A stretch of DNA of 64,000 bases from the NCBI GenBank assembly GCA_002077065.1, contig NAJO01000087.1, forward strand, positions 1 through 64,000. Direction: 5' to 3'. This document shows positions 33,010 to 44,318 of the stretch, in pieces; the stretch's first letter is position 1, and every line of letters begins with the position of its first letter. This stretch comes from Cryoendolithus antarcticus (lineage: Eukaryota > Ascomycota > Dothideomycetes > Cladosporiales > Cladosporiaceae). Under the pieces are notes generated by a model. The model made no database searches. It saw nothing but the letters and a program-made list of their open reading frames with translations, and was not told the origin of the DNA. Made by a program: the position numbers and the translations under genes.

Positions 33010-36000
33010 TCAAGAGTGTGATGATTCAGTCAGCGCCTCGCGAGCAACTACGTCAACTTGCTTGTCGATCACACGATTGGCATATTGATAGAGTCCCAGG
33101 CGTTGTGCGAAGGGCCGACAAGCGGAGATCTCCTGTCCTGAATCAAGAAAGATAGCTCCTAGGATACTCTCCACCAAGTCAGAGAACATCTTGTTGATGC
33201 CCATTTGCCTTAGCTCCGCCCATGCATGGCAGACACCATGCTCAAGGCCCTGTTTCGCAGCTCTTCGAAACTCGTAGTAACGAGCGGAGGCATCCCGGTG
33301 AACGGATGCTACGTCAGGATGGAAAGCGAGGTAGTCAGCGAGTGAGCGCTCGTAAGTCTCTTGGACCTCCCCTGTCGCTGTATTGATGGCCGGATGGTTT
33401 CCCGCGAATCTAAGATCGAAACAAAAGTAACCGAGTAAGTCTGCATTGACTAATGCAGCCTTGATCTGGGTCATACGGCCTTGTGTCAGCTTGTCGATAT
33501 GCGCTGCTAGCATTTCGGCTACCAACATATCCAGCACAGCATCGCCTAGATACTCCAGGCGCTCGTATGATTCTGTCCTCGACACATGGGCATACGATGG
33601 ATGGGTCAAAGCTTGCGATAACAAATCAGGGTTTGTGAACTGATGGCCAATCAGTGCCTCGACTTGTACGCGTTTGCCGGAGCACTTTCCCTTTGTTGGT
33701 GTCGATTCATGGAATAGCATGGGTATTGGTAAAGCCGGAAGAAAGAGACCGATACATCGTATGGCTGCTTCCGTACCTGCCTCGAGCCAAGCAGCACCGA
33801 TCAAAGCCTCAACTACGTCTGCAAGTGTCTTGGACGAAACTGCCCGCGAATGCTTAGTAGACGTTGTTGATGGCAGTGTCCATTGGCGACAGTCGATCGG
33901 ATCGCAGATGATGTAACGACCGAGACCTGTTCGAATCGCGGCGCATGCTAGCGTAGCATTGCATATCAGCAAGGATCGTCGTTGAGAAAGGTATCCTTCT
34001 GGCCAGTTGGGATGGGTGTTGAAGAGCTGGCATGAAGTGACGTACTTGAGCACACAATCGCCAAGGAATTCGAGCCTCTGGTAGTTGCTTGAGCGTTGAG
34101 CAGAAGGTGCAGTGACTGCCGATCGAATGTAATCTCGATTGTGCAGACTCACATCGCATGACAGCTTGGCTCGCAGTTCGTCCACCAAGGTATAATCATG
34201 GATATGCTGAAGGATGTCAGGCATGAAGAGCCCAACCCTTGCCCACGGCACAGTCACAGAATCAACGGTGCAGTCGTGCAGTGCGAACGTTTCTGTTCGC
34301 TGCTGTTGAGCGGGGGAGGGCGTTGCTGTGGTATTCACCTGCTCGACCCCGAGCTTCGGCTGTAGTGCGATCGAGAAGTTCCGCCTCTTCGGTAGTCGTT
34401 TACATACAACTCCACCATGCTGGGCCCATTGGCGGAACAAATATGGTGCGCTGTCTCTCGTTCCAACCCGCAGAAGAGTTTTCAGCTGCTTACCGCAGAA
34501 CTGATCTGCTGGCCGGGCTACACCGTCAGAGGACCACGACTCATCCTTTGACGGCTCAAAAAGAGTCAAAAGTTCGGCATCTACTTGCCAATGACGTTCC
34601 GAGCGAGGTGCTCGATACAGCTCGCTCGTGAAACTGTGCATCTTGCGTAAGGTTGGTAAAGAAGGCCTTCGACAAGGGGTTGATTGGCCGAATCGAGTCT
34701 CGAAACTGATTTGTCCATCCCAGTATAGCTTGAGTGTTGGGGGTGTCGACGTCTGCCGATGTGTGTTAAGAATCACGTGTATCGGCGGTTCATGTTCGAA
34801 CCAGAGACTGTCTGAAGGTGTGATCTGAATCTCAAGCTTGTGCCAATCTTCACCTGTTGCCTGGTCCCAAGGGTCCAAGATCTCAATCTGCAATCGTGCT
34901 GGTGGCGCCCTCTCTTCTAAACCTTCGTTGACGTTCCATTCTTGGCATATTGGGAGGAGATGCTTATTCAGAAGGCCAGCCTCAAACAATGCCAAGTAAG
35001 CATGGAATGCAGCATCTTTCTGGGCCGCTTTCTCTGTTCGCCATGTTCGCTTGCTTGAAGCATAACGTGCGTGCGTAGGGATGCTGGATGGCAAAGTGAC
35101 ACTGCCGCGGATCAACCCATTCTCATCTTCATGAAAGGCGAATTCGGGCCTGGGATCAGCATAGGGATCACGCAGAAGCCGCTGGCAAAAGTGATGGAGC
35201 TGCTGAAGCGTAGAGTCCGCGTCAAGCGTTGCCCTACCAGGTATTAGCAAACATCGCCTAGGCAATAGATGACACTTTAAGCCGACAGGGTACTGCCACG
35301 ACGACGTAAACCCACCCTGTTGACTCCACTCTGAGTACATAGTCCATAGCTTCGTCTTCCGCCTCGATGCAGCGGTATACGTCTGCCTGCTCACGTTCTT
35401 CTTGGCATAGAGCGGTGAGCTCATCCTCGAGTTCTTTCCATTTGGCCACCTTGCTCTGATCGGCACGCACTTCGAGCAGGATACCATAACGCGAATGCTG
35501 ATGTCTCGCTCGGCCTCGCCTCTGGATGTATGATTTCAGATTCGCTGGAACATCGAAGCAAGCAACCAGATTGCAGGCTTGGACGTCGATACCTTCCTCG
35601 AGAACGCTGGTAGCGACAATGATGTTCGCGAGGCCTCGCCGAAAGGTCCCAAGTGCTTGTTTCTGGGGTCGGCAATCGACCAACTCTGTTATGGCGAACT
35701 TCCGACCAGAGAAGCTAGAGCCGCCCACGCTAGGAATGCATCGCAGCTTTCCGTTCGCCGCTGGGTGGTTGTTGAGCAGTGAGCTCAAAACACTGGCTAC
35801 AACCCTCCGTTCCACAAATACAATCCCGCAAATTTCGTCACCAGGATTCTGCAGGAGGTAATCCAGCAGGCACTGGACCTTGGCTGAAATCTTGGAGAAG
35901 TGTACATCCTCTTGCTGGCAAGCTTGTTCTATCCGTGCATTGCAAAACATCGCGAGAAGAGTGTCCACTATCGAGTCCTTCAGGTCCAGTTGAAGATCTT

Positions 36001-37191
36001 GGAATGAGCTTGACTTAGTGCGCAGGAAGACGATGGTCTCGCGGATGAAAAAATCTGCAGCACTAGCACCAAGCTCGACAAAGATATGCATCGCGAGTTC
36101 GTAGAATCTCTTGAGTGTACGCTGCACTACGTCCCCCTTCTCGTTCCGCATCGACGTTTCCGGCTCGGCAAAAGCTACGCTGCGCGAGACATGCTGGATC
36201 AGAGCACGGTGCAAAGCTTGGAGGCCCTTGCTCGCAGGTTCGTCTTGCACATTGTCGATGCCGTAGCGTAGGATGCGACATTCGGGGCGGAAAACGTGTC
36301 GCATGAGATCTTCTCGCTGGATCCTGGGTGTGACACTCACAGAGTCTAGGTTTGCTTCAATCTTGCTGTATCTGCATTAATGGCGAGAGCTGAGATCGTA
36401 ACGCATCCACTCACGAGACCGAGCTGAGGTTTGACGACATGACCAGGCTGGCCGACAGACCAAGGATGTAAGGTACATTGGCACCGGTCGCTTTGAGTTC
36501 GTGATAAAAGTTTTTCATGATGATGTTGGCCGGATGCTTCTTGATGCAATGGTGTGCTGAAAGCGATTCAGTACCGCACCACTGGCGCAAGATGTTGCTC
36601 ACCTTCGTCGAATATCAGCAGCGCAAGCGAGGTGAGCCGAACGAAACCATGTCGCAAAGCATCCGCCAGCACAGCGTGTGTGGATACAACAACACGCGCC
36701 TGATTCAATGCTGCGTCCCAGATCCTCAGCTCGCTCCACTTGTCGACATTGTCTTGGCCGGTCAGCAGTCGCATCTTATAAGCAGGCATAGCTTGTCGTA
36801 GGGTATCATGCTGCTGTATACAAAGGTCCACGCTTGGAGCAAGGAACCAGATACGCTGGTGTTTCAGGCGTGCGTCAGCAGACAATCATATCATAGAAGA
36901 GCTGTTATCGTACCTGTTCCGCAGCACATCGGTCCAGTTCGGCTTGAATTCTTAGCATGGCTCTGCCGCAGCATCAGTGACTAGATATATGAAGATGTTT
37001 GCCTCTACTCACACTTGCGTCTTCCCACTGCCTGTGTCCATCTGGCGGGCGGGGGTAAGGCTCTGCATTCAAAGCTATGTGGCGTGGACGGGGATGCAGC
37101 CTACCACAATGATCCTGTTACCTTCCATACTTCGTTCAAACATCTCCCGCTGATATGTGCGAGTGCGGCCAGAGAAGGAGTCGGCCGCCAT
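33010..37191 (-). CDS. dcl2: Dicer-like ribonuclease III
   Basis: Seven exons: 37105-37191, 37013-37041, 36914-36962, 36603-36855, 36415-36556, 35316-36371, 33010-35233; six introns of 43-82 nt all keep phase, giving about 1279 residues. Helicase motif [10 protein letters not shown] at 30-38, motif II DEAHHC at 138-143, LSAS motif [13 protein letters not shown] at 440-449 and QRRGRAR at 470-476. A dimerisation domain begins near LQQLHHFC (about 548). RNase IIIa has E927, D931, D1011 and E1014; RNase IIIb has E1099, D1103, D1224 and E1227, so both cleavage sites are complete. No C-terminal dsRNA-binding domain is seen. Length and layout fit fungal Dicer-like 2, the enzyme that cuts viral and other dsRNA into small interfering RNAs, but DCL1 is not excluded. 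Argonaute lies 467 bp upstream in the same direction. Confidence 0.92.
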
Positions 37192-37658
37192 TCTAGGCTC
37201 TTGGTCCGATGAGCGTGAATGATGAAGTAGAGTCGAACCTGCCGCAGAGTGTTTGTATGATATGGAGGTGGAAGTTGGGGTCGTGTACGGTATGATATAG
37301 GCCCGGCAGATTGTAGAGATAGACACTTGTTTGGTAAGGTATGCTTAAGAGCGCATGACTAATACCTAGCTTATGGGCGCGCATGATACCTTTCCGCCAG
37401 GAAGGTATGCAAGAGCGTGACAATGATGACGCAAATAGACCGTACATTTGACTGTGATGAAGCTTTAGTCGTCCGTGGATAAGAAACGCGTGTGCACCAC
37501 ACGAATTGACCAATCATTGATTGGCTGCACCGCTCAGTCACTACTGAGACGGCGGTCGCCTGTATCGACATAAATGAGCTACCTCACAATCTCACCCTGG
37601 CAGACCGCTTCATCCTATGTGCACGATCAAGGTACCTCCCATCGCACACACAAATGGA
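37192..37658. other. Dicer-Argonaute intergenic region
   Basis: Only 467 bp separate the Argonaute stop from the Dicer-like start, so terminator of one and promoter of the other are packed here. No ORF with motifs is seen, and no individual regulatory site can be named. Confidence 0.5.
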
Positions 37659-40600
37659 TCAGACGTAGAACATTTTGTGCTTGATGGCGTCATGCAGTGT
37701 CACATGTCTCCCTGCCGTGGATATGCCCGCACTGCCGCTTGATTCACTTGCTGGTGTGGCGCTGCCCGATGTTGGAGCGAAGTGCGAAGAGAGATAGCAG
37801 CGTGCACGCTCGCACATCAGATCGGCATAGTATGCGGGAGGACAGATGCTGACAGCTGATGTAGCCCGTCCGAACAGATAACACAACCCGTGTGTCATCT
37901 TCTCCAAAGCATCCGCTGCACCTGCCTGGCCCTGTTCGGGATTCAGCCTTCGCAACACTTCATCGTAAATGATATAGTAGTGCGCAGGTTTTGCAGTACC
38001 ATGCAGGGCCGAGTGGGCCTGGAGGAAGAAGTCCCAGTTGCAGAAGTTCGTCACTCCACGATCCACCACAAGGCCATGCTTCGAATTGCCAGTCTTGTCT
38101 GCATCGTCTGCCTTGGTCGGATAGAATCGCGTATGGTGTCGGTTCCCTACAATGATGATTGAAAGCCTTGGGACACCTTGCTTGACCTCTGCCGGCGAGT
38201 AGACATTGCTGATGGCTTTCTTGATCGCTGGAAGCTCGTTGTCCAGTACTACTTGGTATTGCCCTTCGGACACACCATCGCGATAGAGGATGAGATTAGC
38301 TGGCAAGCTTCTGTTTTTCGACCGCCACAAGCTCAGTTGTCCTTGAAACAGCTCGGTCAGATCGGTGATCATCTCTTTTCTTGCTTCTTGGACTCGGATT
38401 GCTGCTGGCCACTGTCCCAGTGTCCGGTCCACAGAAGAGACGATACTGGCGACGCTTGGGGCAGAAGAGGCGGAGCCGGGAGAAGGATGGGTGACGTCCA
38501 GGCCCACGAACATCGTCTTGTCAGGCGAGATGGTGCCGAAGTTCATGGCGGGGATGGAGTGGTTGACGCCGCCGAGCTTGAGATTTATCTTCAAGCCCAC
38601 GTTGACGTAGTACTGGATTTGCTGCTTGGCAAACTTGCTATCAACAACGCACTGGCAGAGCACCCCTTCTTGGACATCGCAGCTATATTTGACTGCATTA
38701 TAGATGCCAGTGTTGTTGAACGCCGGAATGATAATCAGTAGTATGCTTGGTGTCTTCGCAGCAAGTTCGTGAACCTTCTGGGAAACGGCCGCAGACGGGT
38801 TTTTCGCATCGACTCGTAGCAGCTCGGGTTGAAGGGCTGCTGCACACTGGATTCCAATGCCCCGGAGACCGCTCACAAACGAGTTGAGACAGGTCTGTAG
38901 GTCTGCTGGATTTGTCCAAACCTGTTGTCCGGCTGTGATGTACAAGCATCTCCAGTTCGACATCGTGGATCCAATGAGCAATTTCTTGTCCCTGAGGTCC
39001 CAACGAGCATTCACGACCGATATTGTCTTCTGAGCGAAGCTTATCTGAGGAGCGGGTAGCCGCCGACCTGGTACAACGAGCAACTGTGGTTGGACCTTCA
39101 GATCGAACGCAGTCTGTCACACGATCAGCATTGCAGAATTGAGGGAAGTGCTAGCCTACCATGTCATTTCTCTCCAATCGAAGCAGACTCAACGCAACCG
39201 TTGTGATGGACTTCGCGTTCGCAGAGGGCGGACGGACCGCGAACTTGATCATTTCGGCTGTCTGCTGAGGGCTGATCTGACCTCTCGCTACTTGTCCTGG
39301 TCGGACGTTGCACACCTGTAATGGCAGGTAGGATGGATTCGCTGATGTCCCGACGTTGACAACAGGTAGCGATGGGTCTGCGATCGTGACATCGTGTCCT
39401 GACCCGTCAGCTTATTCACAGTTGAGGGTGTGGCACCTACGGGTACGGAAGAAGTCAAATACAGTGATGTATCGGCCTTCGCTTGCCACTGATCGTTTCT
39501 TTCCCTGCTTCGACCTTCCCTCAGGAGCGGTTTTGGATTCTTCCAGCCAGAATTCGACCTCCCGCGCACCGGCGCCTTCCCTAGGCACTCTTGGAGGGTG
39601 CTGCAGACCTCTCCCATCCCTAGTTTGAGCGAGACTGGAGATAGTCTTGTAACGCGGTATGGCATTGCCGCTCTTCCCACGGCGCTGGATATGGGTCACT
39701 TCGACAGAAACAAGGCGTAAGAAAGGTCCCAAGGTGTGCCGAGCGCCTCCGGAGTTGCGGAACGCGCTGATCAGCTCGGTAAGAGGCCTTGCAATTAGGA
39801 ACGGCAAGTTCTTCACTTGCACATTGATCAGCACCCGTTCTGTGGCGGCCCTGGCGCTGAAAACGAAAGCACGCAGCGCTTCCAGTCCACCACCAAGTGA
39901 TAGGCAAGGCTGGTCAGCCGCCGTACTGACACGGCGATTGCGGCCAACGGTGACCGTGTTGGGATCCGTTCTAGAAGCATGACCGACAATGATATTCAAC
40001 GCTTGAAGAAGCTCCTGGCTCTGGCTCAACGATATGCCCACTGTTGTCGAAGTGCTGTAGTCCACTAGCTCGGACATGTTTAACGTCCCACTCGGCTCAA
40101 GTAATACTTGATACTGTGGTGCGTCGTCTCCAGGTTCAGACTCTCCTTCCGCTAGACAGGCGACATTGAAATTGAGGTCATCGATAAGACTTTGCCGAGA
40201 GATGAGAGTGGAGCGGAAGTCGCTGACTGCATCGATATGCATATCCTTAAGCTGACGCTCGACGAGGAGCTGGATTATGCGTATCATCAATGCTCGGGGT
40301 ACATCTTTCCCTCCTTTCTTGACGCTCACAGCATAGCGATAGAGCGTCACACCTTCAACCTGCAAGCGGAAGTAGTTGGTCCAGAGAAGCAGTCTCTGTC
40401 CTTGACTGCCATACGCTGGCCGGCGTGGTAGCGTGACCGCGCAGTCTTCACCACTCTTGCCAAGAAGATCGTCTTCTCTTTGCGTCACTGCTGTATTTTC
40501 CACAGCTCGATAATCCGCCCTACTTCGATATAAGCACATTCTCAAATGTTCCCAACAAGTGAGGTGCTCACGTGAAAGGTGCTACAGGCACGTGAGGTGG

Positions 40601-40784
40601 TCCACCTCGACCGCCTCTGACTGAGCCAGAGTCTCCTCCAGAGCCGCCTGGCCACACTGTCAGCTCTAACGCAGCGAAGCACATCTTTTGAACGAGAGCG
40701 ACAATCACCTCTAGGTGAGAACGGAGTGGATTGTTGGCCGGAATCTTTGCCGTAACCTCCACGACCACGACCTCTACCTGACAT
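37659..40784 (-). CDS. Argonaute protein
   Basis: Five exons: 40709-40784, 40572-40656, 39441-40519, 39160-39377, 37659-39113; introns of 52, 52, 63 and 46 nt keep phase and give about 970 residues. The N-terminus MSGRGRGRGG is the usual Gly/Arg-rich start. N domain (RPAYGSQGQRLLLWTNYFRL), DUF1785, PAZ (through FFRTHPSLPVVNVG), MID (LIIIPAFNNTGIYNAVK) and PIWI follow in order. PIWI catalytic positions are D692 in VGLDVTHP, a Glu near 733, D765 in YRDGVSEG and D917 in AYYADL, i.e. the DEDD form seen in fungal Argonautes rather than DEDH. It should load Dicer products and slice matching RNA. DCL2 and QDE-2-type partners are usual. No damage is seen. Confidence 0.93.
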
Positions 40785-41192
40785 CTTCTCTGACCGACGT
40801 GGAGGCTGGACAAAGTGGGTGAGGATCAGTAGGTATGTCCAATAGAGGTATGAATATTGCGCACTACCGGGATGAGAGTGAGGAAGTCAATGGGTTGGCA
40901 TTTGGAGCAATATGGACAAGTCATATAACTTCAGACTATCTGTACTTACAGATGCGACGATCTCCGCGCCGATCATAGAAATGATTGGCACGTGCATAAG
41001 TTCGCGCTGACAGAGCGTACCGTCCACCGACGGCACGAAGCTAATCTGTGCTACCTAAGGAGTGGACAAGGCTGGCAGCTGCCAACCAGTATTGAGGCAC
41101 ACAGATATTGTGCTCGGCGCACTACACGCCATTGTAGATCTTCAATGGAAGCATAAGCATAATGAGACATCGCTGAAGAGCAAAATCAGGCA
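40785..41192. other. Argonaute promoter / RNase III-like 3' spacer
   Basis: 408 bp between the Argonaute start and the stop of the next gene in the same direction. No separate gene is supported. Confidence 0.45.
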
Positions 41193-43159
41193 TCACTCTT
41201 CGTCCAACGGCGCCAACAAGGCTTGGAAACCAGTCGAAAGCCTAGGAAGCCTGAGAATGGCATCCTCGTCTGCGGACTCGAGCCGCAGTCTTACAGCCGA
41301 CTGACTGCCCCGGCGGAAGTCTTGAACAATGGAATCTGCTGCAGCACTCACTGCCCGAATTCGAACGCCCTCACGATCATCGATCAGTGCGAGAAGTGAC
41401 TCGAAAGCTCGATCAGTTGGAGTCGTGATCCTAAGGCTAGTATTAGAACTAGGCTTGCGCTGATATAGTATGCCGTATGTCACTCACCGGCCGTCCGAAA
41501 GGGCCTGGCCTAAAACCAACAATATTCCCTGACCCCATGTTCGGATCATGAGACCAAGCCTTTGACCCAGGCGTCGTAAGCGAGTATTGGGATTCTCCTC
41601 ATTGCCTTCTGAGCTTCCAAGCTGCGAGCTGTGAATGTCCGACAAGCCTTTGGCAACCTCTGAGCGCGCAAGGTATCGCGGATTCCCCTTCTTCGCAACC
41701 TGCTGCGAGAACGACTCTGCCGTCGCAAGAACGAATCGATTGGCACCGTCCCCAGCTCTCTGCGACAGGTCCTCCCACAATGTCACGATATGTAGCCAGC
41801 GTACTATTTTCAAAAACGCCGTGCAGCATCCAAGCTTGTTGACGATTTGTAAACGTTCAGAGACGGACATCTGCCGATCGACGCAGAGAAAGGAGCCTAC
41901 TTGTGGTGATCGTAGGCCTTCAATAGCCTCCTTGAGGAGCAAAAGCGCTGAGCTGTCTCCAATGGACATAACCAAGACGGCTAGTGGCTGTTGGCAAGAT
42001 GCTGGAGTCCGTAGAATGGCGATTTGATAAGCCTCCATCGCATCGATGATGCAAGTCTGCTCTTGTGAAGTGATGCCCTTTTCTCCTTCGTGATTGACGT
42101 ATGCTGCAATAATGCAAGCAGTGCTTTCAGCTCTCGGTCTCCCTGGTCGTCTCCCAATCCTTCTGCGAGTACCACGCTTAGTTACTCTCAGCTCACTGTC
42201 TGTACCGGTCGCGGCAGGCTGTTCTTCGCCAGAAGGTTGCTGACCTTGTCCTGCCAGATCTTGTACAATATCGCAGGACGTTGCGGGGGCGTTGTCACCG
42301 CCGTACCTAGGATTTGGGGTCTGCGACGCACGCAGTTCTTGTTCTCTACCACTCGTCAAGTGATCAGGGCTCGATGATAGTGTGCATTCCGGTGTGCTTT
42401 CAGGCGTGGCAGTCGAAGCCAACCCTGCTATCGGCGAAAGACCATTCGTTGACTGCCGGTGAAAGACTCCATCGAGGTCGCTGTCGTCTTCGGGCAACAA
42501 CGAGAAATAATCGCCATCGGTGTGACTCATGTCTTCCAATCCTGCGGCCGGGATTGTGGGAGCAATGATTTTGAATTCCGAGTCCACATCCATCAGTAAT
42601 GTTTCTTGCATTTCATCATTGTATCGCGCATGATTCAGTAGGCTATACTCATTAGCAAGCAATGCTAGATTAAGACGATGCAACTTACCCAATCGCGATC
42701 ATGACTTGAACGACTGCTTCGTAGTCGTGCGAGTCGAGCCATACTGCGCCAACCAGCGCTGCTACCGCATTTTTAAGCGTTGTCCGCTGGATGCCTACGT
42801 GGACCTGGCATTCACTGATCTTGACCCATTCGTGGAGACGTAGACCTTTGGCTATTCTGGCGCAAAACGTCTTGCTACGTATATGGGAACAAGCATCTTG
42901 CCGTTCGCCGACATCGTTTTCAGTGAGCACCGCAAACTCTTCTACACTTAGACTTACTTCTAGAAAGACCTCGCTCTAGCCCATCACTAAAGATCACTGT
43001 CCCCATCAAGCTATCACCAAGTTGAGCCATTCCGCGGTGGCCTTCTCGATCATCGCTCTTCGAGTCCCCTGCAATGAGTGCCCTTTCGAGCAGTTGACGG
43101 TTTTTAAAAGAGTACGACAATTCCGCCTGAAGATAATGCAGTACCGAAAACGAAGCCAT
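41193..43159 (-). CDS. catalytically degenerate RNase III-domain protein
   Basis: Exons 42958-43159, 42689-42896, 41488-42642 and 41193-41436, introns 61, 46 and 51 nt, all in phase; about 602 residues. Residues 1-135 keep the RNase III helical pattern: YSFKNRQLLERAL, then GMAQLGDSL where active enzymes have RLEFLGDAVL, then LKNAVAALVGAVWLDS where they have [10 protein letters not shown]. Thus of the four metal-binding acids only D49 remains; the others are A45, N110 and A113. Residues about 140-340 are acidic then Ser/Pro-rich with a basic RRRIGRRPGRPR patch (AT-hook-like), followed by a helical C-terminal domain of unknown identity. It probably cannot cleave RNA, but could bind dsRNA or pair with another RNase III. 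Downstream of it, 408 bp away, is Argonaute. Confidence 0.8.
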
Positions 43160-44318
43160 TTGCTATGTACTGGTCGGTTGATGGAAGGAATGAGTAAGGT
43201 AGACTAGCGGCTCTCAGCATATGTATATCGTGAAACGAGCAGGATTCCCCGCCAGATCCCTGCATGGGAAAGAGCAGAATGCTGGAGGGAGACTAACCAT
43301 AAACGGTCTTTACGAATTTCCACTGCTCGTTTGTCCCACTTTGGGCATGCTGCCCGCCGCGCCATATATGCTTCTGCATTCACGACTCTTTCGTACTGGA
43401 GCCGACATGTGCTAGCGTTACAATGTAAGACACTTTCAGCAAGACTGTGCCGAATTTGTTCGATTTACGTTTTTAGAAAACGGCTATGGCCACACTCCAT
43501 GCAGCAAAAGCAACGAGTCTTGGTAGGCTGGGTTGGCGCTTGTATCTGTGCCAATCGTGACTTCCTTTAGCTTGTCATGACCGAGGAGAGCAATGGTAGT
43601 CTTTGAATTGCTCGTGATGATTTCGTGATTACAGTAGCACGACTGGGAAAACTCGTACTGCGCGTAGTAATGTCGAGTCCCAATAAAGCCTAGGGTTTTG
43701 TTTTGAAGACAGTTCGCCCTTGCCTTGATACTATGAACTTTGTGAGGGGCTACCGGCATCCAGGAAGAGGCATCTGCACATATATCTCGTCCATCAGGAG
43801 TGATGGTACGCAAAAGCCACAGGACTAGCGCTTCTGCATGCGGCTAGCGTCTTCGGGCGTTCGTACTCTCCCCGCCTTTTCAAAACGCCTGAAATAATAG
43901 TTGCACCACGGAGCAGAAAAAGCTAGGAAATGTGAGCTCACTTAATCGGTATTTGACAGTATGCCCTGAGTAAACTTCATCCCGGATTGTCCCGGGCTCG
44001 TGTCTAGGGCACTGGCTGCGTATTACATGTTATGAGCCGCGTATGATTTAGGCCGCAAGGCAACTACCGCGGTAAGTAAGCTACGACGACTAGACTATCA
44101 ATTACCGCAAAAGTGAGCGAAATGAGTACGCTCGACGGGCTTTTCGTGCTCAAGGGTGGTATAACTATTTTTACAAGCGTTCTAAAGGCGCCCACGCCTG
44201 TGATGCGGTCGCACGTATGAGACGGTTCTGGACTTGTTCGTAGAAAGTGAGTATATAGAGACGCATACATCGGCCATCCATTTTGCTTAGTGAAAGCGTC
44301 TGCAAGCTGCTGTCAATC
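43160..44318. other. spacer with one unresolved minus-strand frame
   Basis: The minus-strand frame 43484-43813 (109 codons, no ATG at its start) contains a protein-like stretch, GFIGTRHYYAQYEFSQS, but no family match and no splicing partner. The rest holds no supported gene. Confidence 0.35.

Noticed and set aside
38178..38741. 187-codon plus-strand frame
   Set aside because: Entirely antisense to the PIWI region of Argonaute; no start context or motif of its own.
33010..43159. A giant Starship-type mobile element carrying the silencing genes
   Set aside because: No tyrosine-recombinase (DUF3435) captain gene or matching terminal repeats were seen in the window, so cargo status cannot be claimed from this sequence.
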